A DNA stretch of 64,000 nt from Diadophis punctatus similis (GCA_023053685.1 JALIGW010000031.1:7422263-7486262); one strand, 5' to 3'; positions 33,345 through 46,538 are shown, counted from the stretch's first letter. Translations and numbers: made by a program. Notes: generated by a model from the letters alone, not told the origin.

Positions 33345-34465
33345 AGGAAATGTTGTATACTGTACTTATACTTCAGGAAGGCATTTGACAAAGTAGACCA
33401 CAACCTACTTGGTAAAATAGAACAATGTGGGATAGATAGTACTACCACTGGATGGATTCACAATTGACTGACAAATTGCCCTCAACGTGTACTCCTCAAT
33501 GGAACTACTGTATATCTACATAGAGGGAAGCATGGTTCTTGGGCCAGTGCTCTTCAACATATTCATAAATGATCAATATGAGGGGATAGAAGGAGAGCTC
33601 ATCAAATTTGCAGATGACATCAAGTTTGGGGAAATTGCTAACACTTTGGAGGATAAACTCAAGTTTCAGAAGGATCTTCAAAGACTTGAGCATTGGGCTC
33701 TAGATAATAAAATGCAGTTCAATGGTGAGAAAAGTAAGATCCTGCACAAAGGCAGGAAAAATCAAAGGCACACATATATAATAGGTGACACCTGGCTCAA
33801 CAGTAGTAACTGTGAAAGGGATCTAGGTGTCCTAGTGGCCCACCACATAAGTATGAATCAGCAATGTGCTGCTGCTGTTAAAAAAGTTAATGCAGTCCTG
33901 GGCCACATCAACAAAGGGTTAGTTTCAAGATCATGAGAAATGATAGTATTGCTTTATGCTGCATTATTGTGGCTACACTTGGAGTACTGTATCTAATTCT
34001 GGTCACCAGAATACAAAAAAGATGTTGAGATCCTAGAAAGAGTACAGAGAAGAGCAACTAAGATGATAAAGGTCTGCATGATAATTAATATGAGAAACAG
34101 TTAAGGGTAGTAGGTATGTCTAGTCTAACAAAGAGAAGAATTAGGGGTGACATGGTATCTGCCTTCTGGTACATGAGGGGCTGCCACAGAGAGGTTGGGG
34201 TTGACTTGTTCTCTAAAACTCCTGAGGGCAGGACAAAATGGCTGGAAATTCATTAAAGAGATCCAATCTGGAACTAAGGAGACTTCCTGAAAGTGTAAAC
34301 TACTAGCCAATGGAACAGCTTGTCTCCTGGAGTTGTGGCCCTTCCATCACTGGAGGTCATTAAGAAAATGTTGGACATCCATTTGTCTGGGGTGATATAA
34401 GGTCTCCTGTCTTGGGTAGGGGGCTGGACTAGAAGACTTCCAAAGGCCCTTCTAGACATATAATT
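33345..34465 (+). mobile_element. CR1 LINE, 3' 1.1 kb
   Basis: 5'-truncated CR1 that runs from RT to the 3' end GGGGCTGGACTAGAAGACTTCCAAAGG followed by ATTCTATGATTG, the typical CR1 terminal octamer repeat. It is in the same orientation as the CR1 at 25578. Confidence 0.92.
33360..34260 (+). pseudogene. CR1 reverse transcriptase and C-terminal remains
   Basis: FRKAFDKVDHNLL (33372-33410) is followed by GPVLFNIFINDQYEGIEGELI, KFADDIKFGEIAN with the ADD catalytic box, and WALDNKMQFNGEKSKILHKG. ERDLGVLVAHHISMNQQC, LEYC and [12 protein letters not shown] come next. The longest open part is 33487-33936. Stops at 33474 and 33936 and frameshifts near 33510 and 34060 make it inactive. Confidence 0.9.
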
Positions 34466-34778
34466 CTATGATTGTTTTTTCCTTTAGAAGATGCCACCTG
34501 AACCAAAACCACTGAGAACAAAGCTAAATTTACTTACTTCATCTATTAAACATGATGCATTAACATCACATGGTGTTAGCTTGGAGAATAATGTCAGATA
34601 TTATGCATTCACTGGAATGTTACCTTCTCAGGTTTTTATGATTGGAGCATTGGTTCCTTTGAATAAAGCTTAAATATTTTTCCCCATTTCATTATTCTCT
34701 CTCTTGCATATTTTGAGACTAGTTTGAAGCTGCCATAACTTCCATAATTAGTAAGAGGGAGGGAGGGAGGGAGGGAGG

Positions 34779-34848
<70 letters not shown>

Positions 34849-36472
34849 ACAGGCATATTTGTTACATCAGGAAGAATAGATCCATGTTTTATTGTTTATT
34901 ATTTCTAGAGACACAGGGGTTTTAGTATAAGTCTAGCATTCTGATAGGCCTAATTCAGTGAATAAATTCCACTTTAATCTGCTAACTAACTTCGATATTC
35001 ATATACATTAAGTGGATGCTTATAAGATTTCAACAATCCTCCCAAGAATTTAGTGCGATTTTTAGGATCCATTATGCTCCAGGATTAGTGTGCACAGAGC
35101 TTATTAATACGGAGGCATGCCTGGCATTTCCACTTTCTTAAGCGTACTGATACTCATTTGTAGCAATGGTTTGCATAGCAAGAATTGTTTTGTCATTCCT
35201 CTGGGTTAATCTTTCTGCTGATTTTTTCCAAGATTGTAAAGAGTCCCTCTTGGATTCACTTGTGGCAGTTAAGAAATACCTGACAAAGAACAGATGGGGA
35301 TGTTTTTATTTTACAGTGGTTGAAGTTGACCTGCAAACCAGAAAACGCCTTGTCCCAGATTCCCCTCAGCCAAGACTTTATGGGATGATCTCTAGCATTC
35401 ATTTTTTTTTCATGTGGTCCTAGGCACACCTTTCACAGATTGAGGCTAAAAAGGGGCTAAAAGGAGTACACTATGCCAAGCCCAGAGAGCCAAGGAGCCG
35501 AGAGAACCAGAGACCCTACTTCAGGCACAGCAGCCCTATTTTCAAGAAACAAACATAATAAGATAAGTTTGCTGGAAGATTAGATGAAAAGGGGACTCCA
35601 TTATGAGGTCATCGGGAAACAGATTCAGAAGCAGCACTTCATTCTAACAGAATAAATCTAGGGAGTTAATTCTAAAGCCTATTATTTGAGTGAGAAAGAT
35701 TTAGGCTTCCCTGTGTGACATGTTCTCTCTACAACTAAAAGTTCCATAGTCCCTTTTTGTGCACATGGAGAGAGGAGGAGGATAAAGAACCACATTATGA
35801 AGGACATTGATCTCAAAGACAGTGGGAAGCTGCATGCACAAAGCTTTTCTTCCTTCTCACTCTCAGTGTTTGGTTATAAATAAAAACAAATCAGGCAGTG
35901 AGAAATGTAAGGGGAGCAAAGCCAAAGGTACTAAAGGAAGCTAAAGGACACCAGGAAATCAATGTTCCAGTTTCTCACATCAGATAAGACCTTTCTTTGA
36001 ATTGGCTTAGGCAATAGTAGATAGAAAAAAGTAAGATGGAAATGTATTTCAGAGAGAAATGGCATTTTTGGCAATTGCAAGTTATTGTGAAAAATGCTTC
36101 TACATATGTGACCCCTCCCCAAAAACTCAAATAATATAATCATTTTGTTACTACCACCAATCTGTTCAAAGGAAGGCTTGCTTATTTATTAAATTTCTCT
36201 GCTGCCCATCTCACTGATACCGTGACTCTGGGTGGCTTACAAAAGGCTTGCAAAAAACAGGAAAGTATAACCTGATACTGATCCACACATGTATCATTTG
36301 CCAGTTCTCAAATTGCATTTGGAGCCTTAGAACTGCCTGCCTAATCACGCCTCCTTTGCATGACCAATTTGGTCATGGTGAGTCATGGAATTGCTGACTG
36401 TCAGAAGTTGTGATGTTTCCCTGGTAGGAGGCAAAGTTGATAACTGGAGGGATTGGGAAGGATGCATTACAT
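34466..36472. other. Intronic stretch with microsatellites
   Basis: (GGGA)n at 34753-34784 passes into (GA)n at 34784-34848. 36178-36245 is an antisense L2 3' end (TTATTTATTAAATTTCTCTG, GCCCATCTCACTGATACCG). Otherwise nothing recognised. Confidence 0.6.
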
Positions 36473-36866
36473 CAGTGATGGCGAACCTATGGCACGCGTG
36501 CCACAGGTGGCACACGGAGCCATATCTGCCGGCATGCGAGCCTTTGCCCTAGCTTAGCTCCAACGCGCATGTGTACGCTGGTTAGCTGATTTTCGGCTCA
36601 TGCGGAGGCTCTGGGAGGGCGTTTTTGGCCTCCGGGGGCGCAGGAGAGGGCATTTTCGCCCTCCCCAGGTTCCAGGGAAGCCTACTGGACCCACCAGAAG
36701 TCGGGAAATGGGTCATTTCCGGCCTCCAGAGGGTTTCCGGGGGGGCGGGGAAGGCCATTTTCACCCTCCCCAGGCATTGAATTATGAGTGTGGGCACTCG
36801 CGTGTGTGCGATAGCGTGCGCACACACGCTTTCGGCACCCGAGGAAAAAAAGGTTCGCCATCACTG
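36473..36866. mobile_element. hAT-type MITE (TSD CATTACAT)
   Basis: CAGTGATGGCGAACC at the left and GGTTCGCCATCACTG at the right are exact complements over 15 bases. Flanks are CATTACAT at 36465-36472 and 36867-36874. 394 bp, GC-rich, no transposase. Confidence 0.92.
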
Positions 36867-36874
36867 CATTACAT

Positions 36875-38066
36875 GTTTGAGTTTTGTCCACCCCCCTGCC
36901 CCACCCACCCCCAAATGCCCATGACAATCTTTTACCTGTTGTATAGTTTAACAGATTTAACAGATTAACAGAGTTCGAAGGGACCTTATAGGTCATCCCT
37001 CCACTGATTCATTCAGAAGATGTCTGGAAGAAAGCTTGTGTGCGTGTATAGTTGTTGTATGAATACTGGATTACACCTAAGTGAGGATCCTGAATGATTC
37101 ATGTGGTGAATCCTCCAATGTAACATCAGATTTGAGGTCCCATATATTATATTACAAAGGAAGTGACAGATAATGATGCAATGTTCTGTTCTTTTTTTAT
37201 TACTTTGGTTTCTACTACTTTTAATGCTGTACACTGCCCAAAGTCCTATGGAGTTGGGTAGCTCTCTAAATTCAATACATACATATATACATACACTTGG
37301 CATAGTGATTATTTGATATATTTTTTCTTTGTTTCCTCCTGCACTTGTGACCTGAATTCTCCTATCCTGGAGCTTCTATGACTGGCAGTTCTTTTTTGAT
37401 GACTGATGGGGGGGAAGATATTTCCTATCTTTTTTTTCTTTTTCTTTTCATTTCTATACTCTTACTGTATTGTAAAAAACTAATGAAAATATTAAAAAAA
37501 ATGATGGAACTGTGCTTTACTGATATAGGCTAAAGTAACAGAATCTTGAAAGCATAATCATATTTTCCCTTCTGCTCATTGCCAAGACAGAGCATGGGTT
37601 AGAAGTCGGGTCAGCTAACCTAGTTTCCTGGCAGATCCTTCATTGGATACAGCACTTTAGTGCTGCTGGGTGGAAGAGCTCTGTTGCAAAGATAATTAGG
37701 GAAGAACCTAGTGACTGTGGTTCTTGCATTGTATAATAGGGTCCTGCGAGAGCTGAAGGCTTCTGCAGGACCTAAACACTTCTCTTCTAATGCTGGGGAT
37801 TAGCACTGCAACCTCAAGAACTACTAGGCTATGCTAACCACAGGCTGGAAATACAGAGTAGTTGTTTTTCTCCAAAGCAGCTCATTCCTTTCCTTCACTA
37901 GCTAGTTAAGGGAGGCTCAGAGATGCTCCATTCCAAAAACTTTGACATCTGCAGTGGATGTCACATATGAGGACTCTGAAGACTGTTGACTGTTTTGGGG
38001 TAGAGTAAGGGCTCATCCACACATTGGCCTAACAGCTTGACAATGCCCTGCTTAATAATTCTCAGT
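36875..38066. other. Intronic stretch, no gene seen
   Basis: 37205-37285 resembles the L2 3' end (CTGTACACTGCCCAAAGTCC, AATTCAATACATACAT). The rest is unassigned AT-rich sequence. Confidence 0.5.
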
Positions 38067-38074
38067 ACTTGGTC

Positions 38075-38322
38075 CAGGGGTGGATTCCGGATTGTGTTAA
38101 TGCCGGTTCGCTCAGGGATGCAGTGCGCGCATGCACAGTACTAAAAAAAGGCTTCTGCGCATGCGTAGAAACAAAAAACAAGATGGCGGCACTTATGGCG
38201 CCGCCGAGACAACCGGCTCGGGGTCATGGCAGGCCTGGGTTGCTGCCGGTTCCAGCGATCCAGGCTGCCAAGTTACTACCTATTCTATAGAACCGGTCCG
38301 AACCGGTAGGAACCCACTTTTG
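38075..38322. mobile_element. hAT-type MITE (8-bp TSD, 7/8)
   Basis: CAGGGGTGGATTCC...GGAACCCACTTTTG with flanks ACTTGGTC (38067-38074) and ACTTGGGC (38323-38330). Shares the GCCGGTTCG/GAACCGGT subterminal pair and the GCGCATGCGTAGAA interior with the 27774 element. 248 bp. Confidence 0.8.
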
Positions 38323-38425
38323 ACTTGGGCTGGCCGTTGTTGCCTCCTCAATGCACAGCTGAGGCCCACCTAACTCTGAATTTAGCTGATCCAGTATTAA
38401 AGTGATGGGTACTGTTCCTCTATGG

Positions 38426-38559
38426 CAAGGGTGTCAAACTTGATTGAGTCACATGACATATCGTGATGTATCACAATGTTTTTTGCCTTTGCGGAGCAGG
38501 GGTGGGCATGGCCTGTGCATGAAGCATCTGGCCCACGGGCCACCAGTTTCACAGACCTG
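38426..38559. mobile_element. Short hAT-type MITE, decayed ends
   Basis: CAAGGGTGTCAAACTTGATT...CACCAGTTTCACAGACCTG, a small member of the same family as the element at 59870 (both contain GTCAC(A/G)TGA, TATCG(T/A)GATGTATCA and TTTTTTGCCTTTG). The TSD is no longer legible. Confidence 0.7.
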
Positions 38560-40251
38560 CGTATAGATATTTTTGTTTCTGCTTATTTATTGACTTCTGT
38601 AGGCATTTTCTCACACAATCTTAGATCTTATGCAGCCTATTCATTAACATAGATTCACCACCCATGTCAAACAGTGTTAGATCAATCTAAACAACACCCC
38701 CTCTTTTAAAGACAGAAATGGAGAAGCAGCAGGGGGAAGACTGTTTTGTAGCTCAACAGTAGGCAATCTAATAAGGGCATTCATTTTGTTTTCAGTATAG
38801 TTGTTAAACTGTCAACATGGGTGGTAATAGCTTCTGAAGAAGGAAGAGTGCAAAGTCTCTGATTCTTAAGCTCCCAATGCCCAGCTCCACTGGCCCAACA
38901 TTAAGTGCTTCAATAGTGCTTTTTTAATATGGGGGGGGGAATGGAAACTGTGGGGAAGGAAGATGGCAGCCATCAATAGTTGTTCTTAGTTTGTTCAAAT
39001 AAAAATCATCTGGGAGAACTTGTGTCCAAACTAGCTGATCCATGAGTATGTGCATGTGTGCCAAACCCACCCACCCTTCCTCCGAATCAATAATTGCAGT
39101 GGTAAAGCTGAAGACCCATGTCCAGGGGAAGACTTTTACCTGGAAAGGCCTGCTTTACTGCCCAACCTGGTTAAAGCTGCTCAAGTTCCTGGGAGAAGAG
39201 ATGCATTCTGTCCACTAAAGCAATGTCCTGAGTTCTCAGTGTTTACCAAGACAAATATAAGTTTCTTGTGAATGATATTAACTTTGTCCTTTATTCTTTG
39301 TATAACAAGAACCTTTAAAAGAGTGATTTTTCAAGTTAAGCAGAATTAAGCTAATGTGTAGAAACACGCCTACAGTTTTCCCTCTCTGCTTCCCTCTGGT
39401 GTCTGCCTGCAAAGGATGGAAGGTGGCTAGTTTCCTTTCATCTTTCCTTCGAAAGATCTTTCCCAATATATTTGTCTTTCTTTTTTTTTTAAATAGAAAT
39501 TCAAGATGGGTTGCTCCCTACTCTATTTTTCTTCATAACAATCCTGTAAAGTAGGTTGGGATAAGAGGGTACTGGTGTCAAGTAATAGAGTGAGTTTGGT
39601 GGTTGGAGGGTGGACTAGAACCTGTTTCTCCCCATTACTAATCCAATAACTAAACCTCCATATCACTTTGGGACTCCAACTTATGGCCTAATTTCTCTAT
39701 TATTGTGAGATTAATGTTTAACTTCTTCCTAGCAGTAATCATGGTTCTGCAGAAATGACAGTATGCCTGTTCTAAAATGCAGCTGATAGTTAATCAATGG
39801 CTTCAGTTAAAACTTAGCTGGCTGCCTCTCACAGCTATCACACACTTTACTCTCTCTTTGTAACTATGCAAGACGAGTGGATTCCATTATGCATCATCCT
39901 TTGTCTTAATGCCTTTTGTAGTCTTGAGTCACCCTAGAATTTCCAGATGAACACTGCCTCATTCCCATTGTCCCATGCTAGTTTTCTTTTTCTCTTTCTC
40001 TCTTTCTCTTTCTTCTCTTTAATTCCTCATAAATATATTTCTACTAGGTTCTTAGTCCATTTTCAATTCCCCTTCTCTTTCTGTGAGGTTTATTCTGGAT
40101 GCAAAAACCTGTTATCGGATTTCCCCTCCCCAGACTACGGCTATCCTCCAAATATACTTTTTTTTAATGTTTGGGAGCTCATTTGGCAAACTGTGTTGAG
40201 CTTCCACATTCTCTTTAGAAGCAAGCTCTCCTACTCATATAGGAAAACAAG
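38560..40251. other. Intronic stretch, no gene seen
   Basis: Unassigned AT-rich sequence with a CTTT-rich tract at 39975-40020. Open frames at 39050-39554 and 39947-40330 have no recognisable domains. Confidence 0.5.
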
Positions 40252-40253
40252 TA

Positions 40254-40675
40254 CAGGTAGTCCTCGACTTACAACAGTTCATTTAGTGATGGGTCGAAGT
40301 TACAATGACACTGAAAAAAGTGATTTATGACCATTTTTTACACTTATGACATTGCAGTATCCCTTTGGTCACTTGAAGTATATTCAGATGCTTGACAATT
40401 GGTTCATAGTTATGACACTGGCAATGTCCCAGGGTCATGTGACCATATTTTGTGATCTTCTGACAAGCATGGGGAAGACAGATTCACTTAACAACTGTTA
40501 CTGGGAAGAGAGATTCACTTAACAACTGTATTACTAATTTAACAACTGGAGTGATTCACTTAACAAATGTGGCAAGAAAAAAATTGTAAAATGGGGGCAG
40601 AACTTATTTAACAAACTTTTCACTTAGCAACATAAATTATGAGCTCAATTGTGGTCGTAAGTCAAGGACTACCTG
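40254..40675. mobile_element. Mariner-like MITE with TA target site
   Basis: CAGGTAGTCCTCGACTTAC at the left and GTAAGTCAAGGACTACCTG at the right, with TA on both sides (40252-40253 and 40676-40677). The interior is rich in TTCACTTAACAACTG repeats. The left edge of the triplicated 2-kb unit (about 40505) lies inside this element, so its right half reappears at 42514-42685 and 44526-44697. Confidence 0.85.
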
Positions 40676-40796
40676 TAGTGGGAAGGGAAGTGCTCATAGC
40701 TGTCACCCTGAAATTCTCTTGCCAGTTCTGACAGATTTGGCAAAAGTTCAGAAAGGAAAAAGCCGTCTGCTGTCAAAAGGAAAATGGCTTGCAGTA

Positions 40797-41270
40797 ACAG
40801 AATAACAGAATATCAGAGTTGGAAGGGACCTTGGAGGTCCTCTAGTCCAACCCCCTGCTTAGGCAGGAGACCCTATATCATTGCAGACAAATGGCTGCCC
40901 AATCTCTTCTTAAAAGCTTCCAGTGGCGGAGCACCCACAACTTCTGAAGGCAAGCTGTTCCATTGGTTAATTGTTCTCACTGTCAGGAAATTTCTCCTTA
41001 TTTCTAGGTTGCTTCTCTCCTTGATTAATTTCCAATCATTGTTTGTGTTTGGAAAATAGGTTGACCCCCTCTTCTTTGTGGCAGCCCCTCAAATATTGGA
41101 ACATTGCTATCATGTCACCCCAATTCTTATGCAACCATTCTTCATGTGTTTTAGCCTCCAGTATCCTAATCATCTTTGTTGCTCTTCCCAGAATCTCAAC
41201 TTTTTTTATATATCATGGTGATTAAAACTGGATGCAATATTCCAAATGAGGTCTTAGTAGTGTGGCTAAA
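40797..41270 (-). mobile_element. CR1 LINE 3' end in the tandem unit
   Basis: Antisense CR1 3' region (CAGAGTTGGAAGGGACCTTGG, TCTAGTCCAACCCCCTGC, GGTTGACCCCCTCTTCTTTG). Copies recur at about 42806-43279 and 44818-45291 with the tandem unit. Confidence 0.9.
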
Positions 41271-41959
41271 GTCTGGGAGGGACAGGGAGCCTGCAGCAAA
41301 TGTTGATGGTTTGCACATGTTTATACAACACTTGTTCATAGAACAAAACCTTTGCTGGGCAGAAGGTAGCCTCTCACTGCATCACATCACTGAATATGCT
41401 CCTGATGTAGATCCTTCTTCATACTTTGGGAAGCAACACTTTGGCTGGGAGAAATAACTCTTTTTTTTAAACCTGAAACCATCACTTTCAAAGCATGCTG
41501 CCTTTGCAATGGACAAGGGATGAGATGAAGGTGATGTCATGAAGGTCTAACATACTGAAAGAATTAATAAAACATCTTCATGCTGTGGATGAGTAGTACA
41601 TGAGGAAGAGCTACCAGTATTAGAGCAAATGAGGTCTTTGGCAGCAATCAAAGTTTGTTTATCTTTGATATTTAAATATGTATCTCCAGTCCTAGGGTGT
41701 TCACTGGCATTCAAAACCAGCAAAAGGTAATATGTGGATCCTAGTTCATACACTGGGATCAAACATATTAATCACATTTACAGATACCACTTTCAGCTAA
41801 TTAATCTTATTAGGTGGTCAGTTAAAGTTTCTTTCTTCCACCAGGTGTTTACTTGTTAGAAATGGCTTCCTGTTTATGATTCCTTTTTTACTAGTGCATT
41901 ATTTAATGACAGTGAATTTTAGTATATTATCAATGAACTGTAGTGCATTTCTGAGATAC

Positions 41960-42463
41960 TGTCAGGTTCCAAAACGGAAAGAAAAAGAAAGGAACACAAA
42001 CAAACACAAACCTGCTTTGCTAATGTCTGCTTTATTTCTTTCCTGGCACTCACTGACAATCTCAAAGAGAAACTCTTGTTAGGGCTGCTCACCCGTGCTC
42101 CCCATCCCCTTATATTCATTAATCACCACCCACCCACGTGGTCGGAAATGAGCTGTGCTACTCCATAAGCCAGTATCCGGCTTCAGCTTGCAGTTTTTAA
42201 AGGAGAATACCTTCTTGCATTAGTGTCCAAGCTGCTCAAAGACCAATGCAGCTTCTCCCCACTGAATGGCAGCTCCCAGAAGGTCAGTATGCAGGAGCTG
42301 ACATATACTATAAAGCTGATCAATGGTTACAAAAGATTTGTACATAGACTATCCATGTAATATAAAAGCAACAATAAAGTTGGCAAAACAGAATGACTTT
42401 ACTTGCTTTGCTCACAGCCTCTTTGTGCCTTCTGTCAGGATCAACCATTCCGTCCAGCACACA
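41960..42463 (+). mobile_element. LTR-like block in the tandem unit
   Basis: TGTCAGG...CACACA, 504 bp, with TATAAAA near 42361 followed closely by CAATAAAG, a spacing seen in compact LTRs. Flanks are GATAC and TATAC (4 of 5 match). No genes. Copies are at 43969 and 45981. Solo LTR status and ends are inferred. Confidence 0.45.
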
Positions 42464-42513
42464 TATACTGTGTAAATTTGCAATAGTGGCAAATACCTAT
42501 AGCTTGAGTATAG

Positions 42514-44525
42514 GAAGAGAGATTCACTTAACAACTGTATTACTAATTTAACAACTGGAGTGATTCACTTAACAAATGTGGCAAGAAAAAAATTGTAAAA
42601 TGGGGGCAGAACTTACTTAACAAACTTTTCACTTAGCAACATAAATTATGAGCTCAATTGTGGTCGTAAGTCAAGGACTACCTGTAGTGGGAAGGGAAGT
42701 GCTCATAGCTGTCACCCTGAAATTCTCTTGCCAGTTCTGACAGATTTGGCAAAAGTTCAGAAAGGAAAAAGCCGTCTGCTGTCAAAAGGAAAATGGCTTG
42801 CAGTAACAGAATAACAGAATATCAGAGTTGGAAGGGACCTTGGAGGTCCTCTAGTCCAACCCCCTGCTTAGGCAGGAGACCCTATATCATTGCAGACAAA
42901 TGGCTGCCCAATCTCTTCTTAAAAGCTTCCAGTGGCGGAGCACCCACAACTTCTGAAGGCAAGCTGTTCCATTGGTTAATTGTTCTCACTGTCAGGAAAT
43001 TTCTCCTTATTTCTAGGTTGCTTCTCTCCTTGATTAATTTCCAATCATTGTTTGTGTTTGGAAAATAGGTTGACCCCCTCTTCTTTGTGGCAGCCCCTCA
43101 AATATTGGAACATTGCTATCATGTCACCCCAATTCTTATGCAACCATTCTTCATGTGTTTTAGCCTCCAGTATCCTAATCATCTTTGTTGCTCTTCCCAG
43201 AATCTCAACTTTTTTTATATATCATGGTGATTAAAACTGGATGCAATATTCCAAATGAGGTCTTAGTAGTGTGGCTAGAGTCTGGGAGGGACAGGGAGCC
43301 TGCAGCAAATGTTGATGGTTTGCACATGTTTATACAACACTTGTTCATAGAACAAAACCTTTGCTGGGCAGAAGGTAGCCTCTCACTGCATCACATCACT
43401 GAATATGCTCCTGATGTAGATCCTTCTTCATACTTTGGGAAGCAACACTTTGGCTGGGAGAAATAACTCTTTTTTTTAAACCTGAAACCATCACTTTCAA
43501 AGCATGCTGCCTTTGCAATGGACAAGGGATGAGATGAAGGTGATGTCATGAAGGTCTAACATACTGAAAGAATTAATAAAACATCTTCATGCTGTGGATG
43601 AGTAGTACATGAGGAAGAGCTACCAGTATTAGAGCAAATGAGGTCTTTGGCAGCAATCAAAGTTTGTTTATCTTTGATATTTAAATATGTATCTCCAGTC
43701 CTAGGGTGTTCACTGGCATTCAAAACCAGCAAAAGGTAATATGTGGATCCTAGTTCATACACTGGGATCAAACATATTAATCACATTTACAGATACCACT
43801 TTCAGCTAATTAATCTTATTAGGTGGTCAGTTAAAGTTTCTTTCTTCCACCAGGTGTTTACTTGTTAGAAATGGCTTCCTGTTTATGATTCCTTTTTTAC
43901 TAGTGCATTATTTAATGACAGTGAATTTTAGTATATTATCAATGAACTGTAGTGCATTTCTGAGATACTGTCAGGTTCCAAAACGGAAAGAAAAAGAAAG
44001 GAACACAAACAAACACAAACCTGCTTTGCTAATGTCTGCTTTATTTCTTTCCTGGCACTCACTGACAATCTCAAAGAGAAACTCTTGTTAGGGCTGCTCA
44101 CCCGTGCTCCCCATCCCCTTATATTCATTAATCACCACCCACCCACGTGGTCGGAAATGAGCTGTGCTACTCCATAAGCCAGTATCCGGCTTCAGCTTGC
44201 AGTTTTTAAAGGAGAATACCTTCTTGCATTAGTGTCCAAGCTGCTCAAAGACCAATGCAGCTTCTCCCCACTGAATGGCAGCTCCCAGAAGGTCAGTATG
44301 CAGGAGCTGACATATACTATAAAGCTGATCAATGGTTACAAAAGATTTGTACATAGACTATCCATGTAATATAAAAGAAGCAACAATAAAGTTGGCAAAA
44401 CAGAATGACTTTACTTGCTTTGCTCACAGCCTCTTTGTGCCTTCTGTCAGGATCAACCATTCCGTCCAGCACACATATACTGTGTAAATTTGCAATAGTG
44501 GCAAATACCTATAGCTTGAGTATAG
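42514..44525. repeat. Tandem 2.0-kb unit, copy 2
   Basis: 2012 bp. Begins at the join TATAGGAAGAGAGATTC. Shares with copy 3 three differences from copy 1 (CTTACTTAAC, GGCTAGAGTC, ATAAAAGAAGCAAC), so copies 2 and 3 separated last. Confidence 0.95.
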
Positions 44526-46538
44526 GAAGAGAGATTCACTTAACAACTGTATTACTAATTTAACAACTGGAGTGATTCACTTAACAAATGTGGCAAGAAA
44601 AAAATTGTAAAATGGGGGCAGAACTTACTTAACAAACTTTTCACTTAGCAACATAAATTATGAGCTCAATTGTGGTCGTAAGTCAAGGACTACCTGTAGT
44701 GGGAAGGGAAGTGCTCATAGCTGTCACCCTGAAATTCTCTTGCCAGTTCTGACAGATTTGGCAAAAGTTCAGAAAGGAAAAAGCCGTCTGCTGTCAAAAG
44801 GAAAATGGCTTGCAGTAACAGAATAACAGAATATCAGAGTTGGAAGGGACCTTGGAGGTCCTCTAGTCCAACCCCCTGCTTAGGCAGGAGACCCTATATC
44901 ATTGCAGACAAATGGCTGCCCAATCTCTTCTTAAAAGCTTCCAGTGGCGGAGCACCCACAACTTCTGAAGGCAAGCTGTTCCATTGGTTAATTGTTCTCA
45001 CTGTCAGGAAATTTCTCCTTATTTCTAGGTTGCTTCTCTCCTTGATTAATTTCCAATCATTGTTTGTGTTTGGAAAATAGGTTGACCCCCTCTTCTTTGT
45101 GGCAGCCCCTCAAATATTGGAACATTGCTATCATGTCACCCCAATTCTTATGCAACCATTCTTCATGTGTTTTAGCCTCCAGTATCCTAATCATCTTTGT
45201 TGCTCTTCCCAGAATCTCAACTTTTTTTATATATCATGGTGATTAAAACTGGATGCAATATTCCAAATGAGGTCTTAGTAGTGTGGCTAGAGTCTGGGAG
45301 GGACAGGGAGCCTGCAGCAAATGTTGATGGTTTGCACATGTTTATACAACACTTGTTCATAGAACAAAACCTTTGCTGGGCAGAAGGTAGCCTCTCACTG
45401 CATCACATCACTGAATATGCTCCTGATGTAGATCCTTCTTCATACTTTGGGAAGCAACACTTTGGCTGGGAGAAATAACTCTTTTTTTTAAACCTGAAAC
45501 CATCACTTTCAAAGCATGCTGCCTTTGCAATGGACAAGGGATGAGATGAAGGTGATGTCATGAAGGTCTAACATACTGAAAGAATTAATAAAACATCTTC
45601 ATGCTGTGGATGAGTAGTACATGAGGAAGAGCTACCAGTATTAGAGCAAAACAGGTCTTTGGCAGCAATCAAAGTTTGTTTATCTTTGATATTTAAATAT
45701 GTATCTCCAGTCCTAGGGTGTTCACTGGCATTCAAAACCAGCAAAAGGTAATATGTGGATCCTAGTTCATACACTGGGATCAAACATATTAATCACATTT
45801 ACAGATACCACTTTCAGCTAATTAATCTTATTAGGTGGTCAGTTAAAGTTTCTTTCTTCCACCAGGTGTTTACTTGTTAGAAATGGCTTCCTGTTTATGA
45901 TTCCTTTTTTACTAGTGCATTATTTAATGACAGTGAATTTTAGTATATTATCAATGAACTGTAGTGCATTTCTGAGATACTGTCAGGTTCCAAAACGGAA
46001 AGAAAAAGAAAGGAACACAAACAAACACAAACCTGCTTTGCTAATGTCTGCTTTATTTCTTTCCTGGCACTCACTGACAATCTCAAAGAGAAACTCTTGT
46101 TAGGGCTGCTCACCCGTGCTCCCCATCCCCTTATATTCATTAATCACCACCCACCCACGTGGTCGGAAATGAGCTGTGCTACTCCATAAGCCAGTATCCG
46201 GCTTCAGCTTGCAGTTTTTAAAGGAGAATACCTTCTTGCATTAGTGTCCAAGCTGCTCAAAGACCAATGCAGCTTCTCCCCACTGAATGGCAGCTCCCAG
46301 AAGGTCAGTATGCAGGAGCTGACATATACTATAAAGCTGATCAATGGTTACAAAAGATTTGTACATAGACTATCCATGTAATATAAAAGAAGCAACAATA
46401 AAGTTGGCAAAACAGAATGACTTTACTTGCTTTGCTCACAGCCTCTTTGTGCCTTCTGTCAGGATCAACCATTCTGTCCAGCACACATATACTGTGTAAA
46501 TTTGCAATAGTGGCAAATACCTATAGCTTGAGTATAGG
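44526..46538. repeat. Tandem 2.0-kb unit, copy 3
   Basis: 2012 bp. Private differences include GCAAAACAGGTC for GCAAATGAGGTC and CATTCTGTCC for CATTCCGTCC. Ends at TATAGGATGAAGG, where unique sequence begins. GGA is shared by both unit edges and the joins. Confidence 0.95.

Larger units (their letters stand above)
40505..42513. repeat. Tandem 2.0-kb unit, copy 1
   Basis: First of three head-to-tail copies (2009 bp). Contents in order: right half of the mariner-like MITE, an antisense CR1 fragment (about 40797-41270), about 690 bases of unassigned sequence, and a 504-bp LTR-like block (41960-42463). Compared with the other two it has CTTATTTAAC, GGCTAAAGTC, and lacks a 3-bp GAA in ATAAAAGCAAC. 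Open frames in it are identical by descent and non-coding. Confidence 0.95.

Noticed and set aside
40784..46140. Sets of identical 60-93 codon open frames in each tandem copy
   Set aside because: They coincide with antisense CR1 and non-coding sequence. Identity comes from the recent duplication, not from selection on protein.
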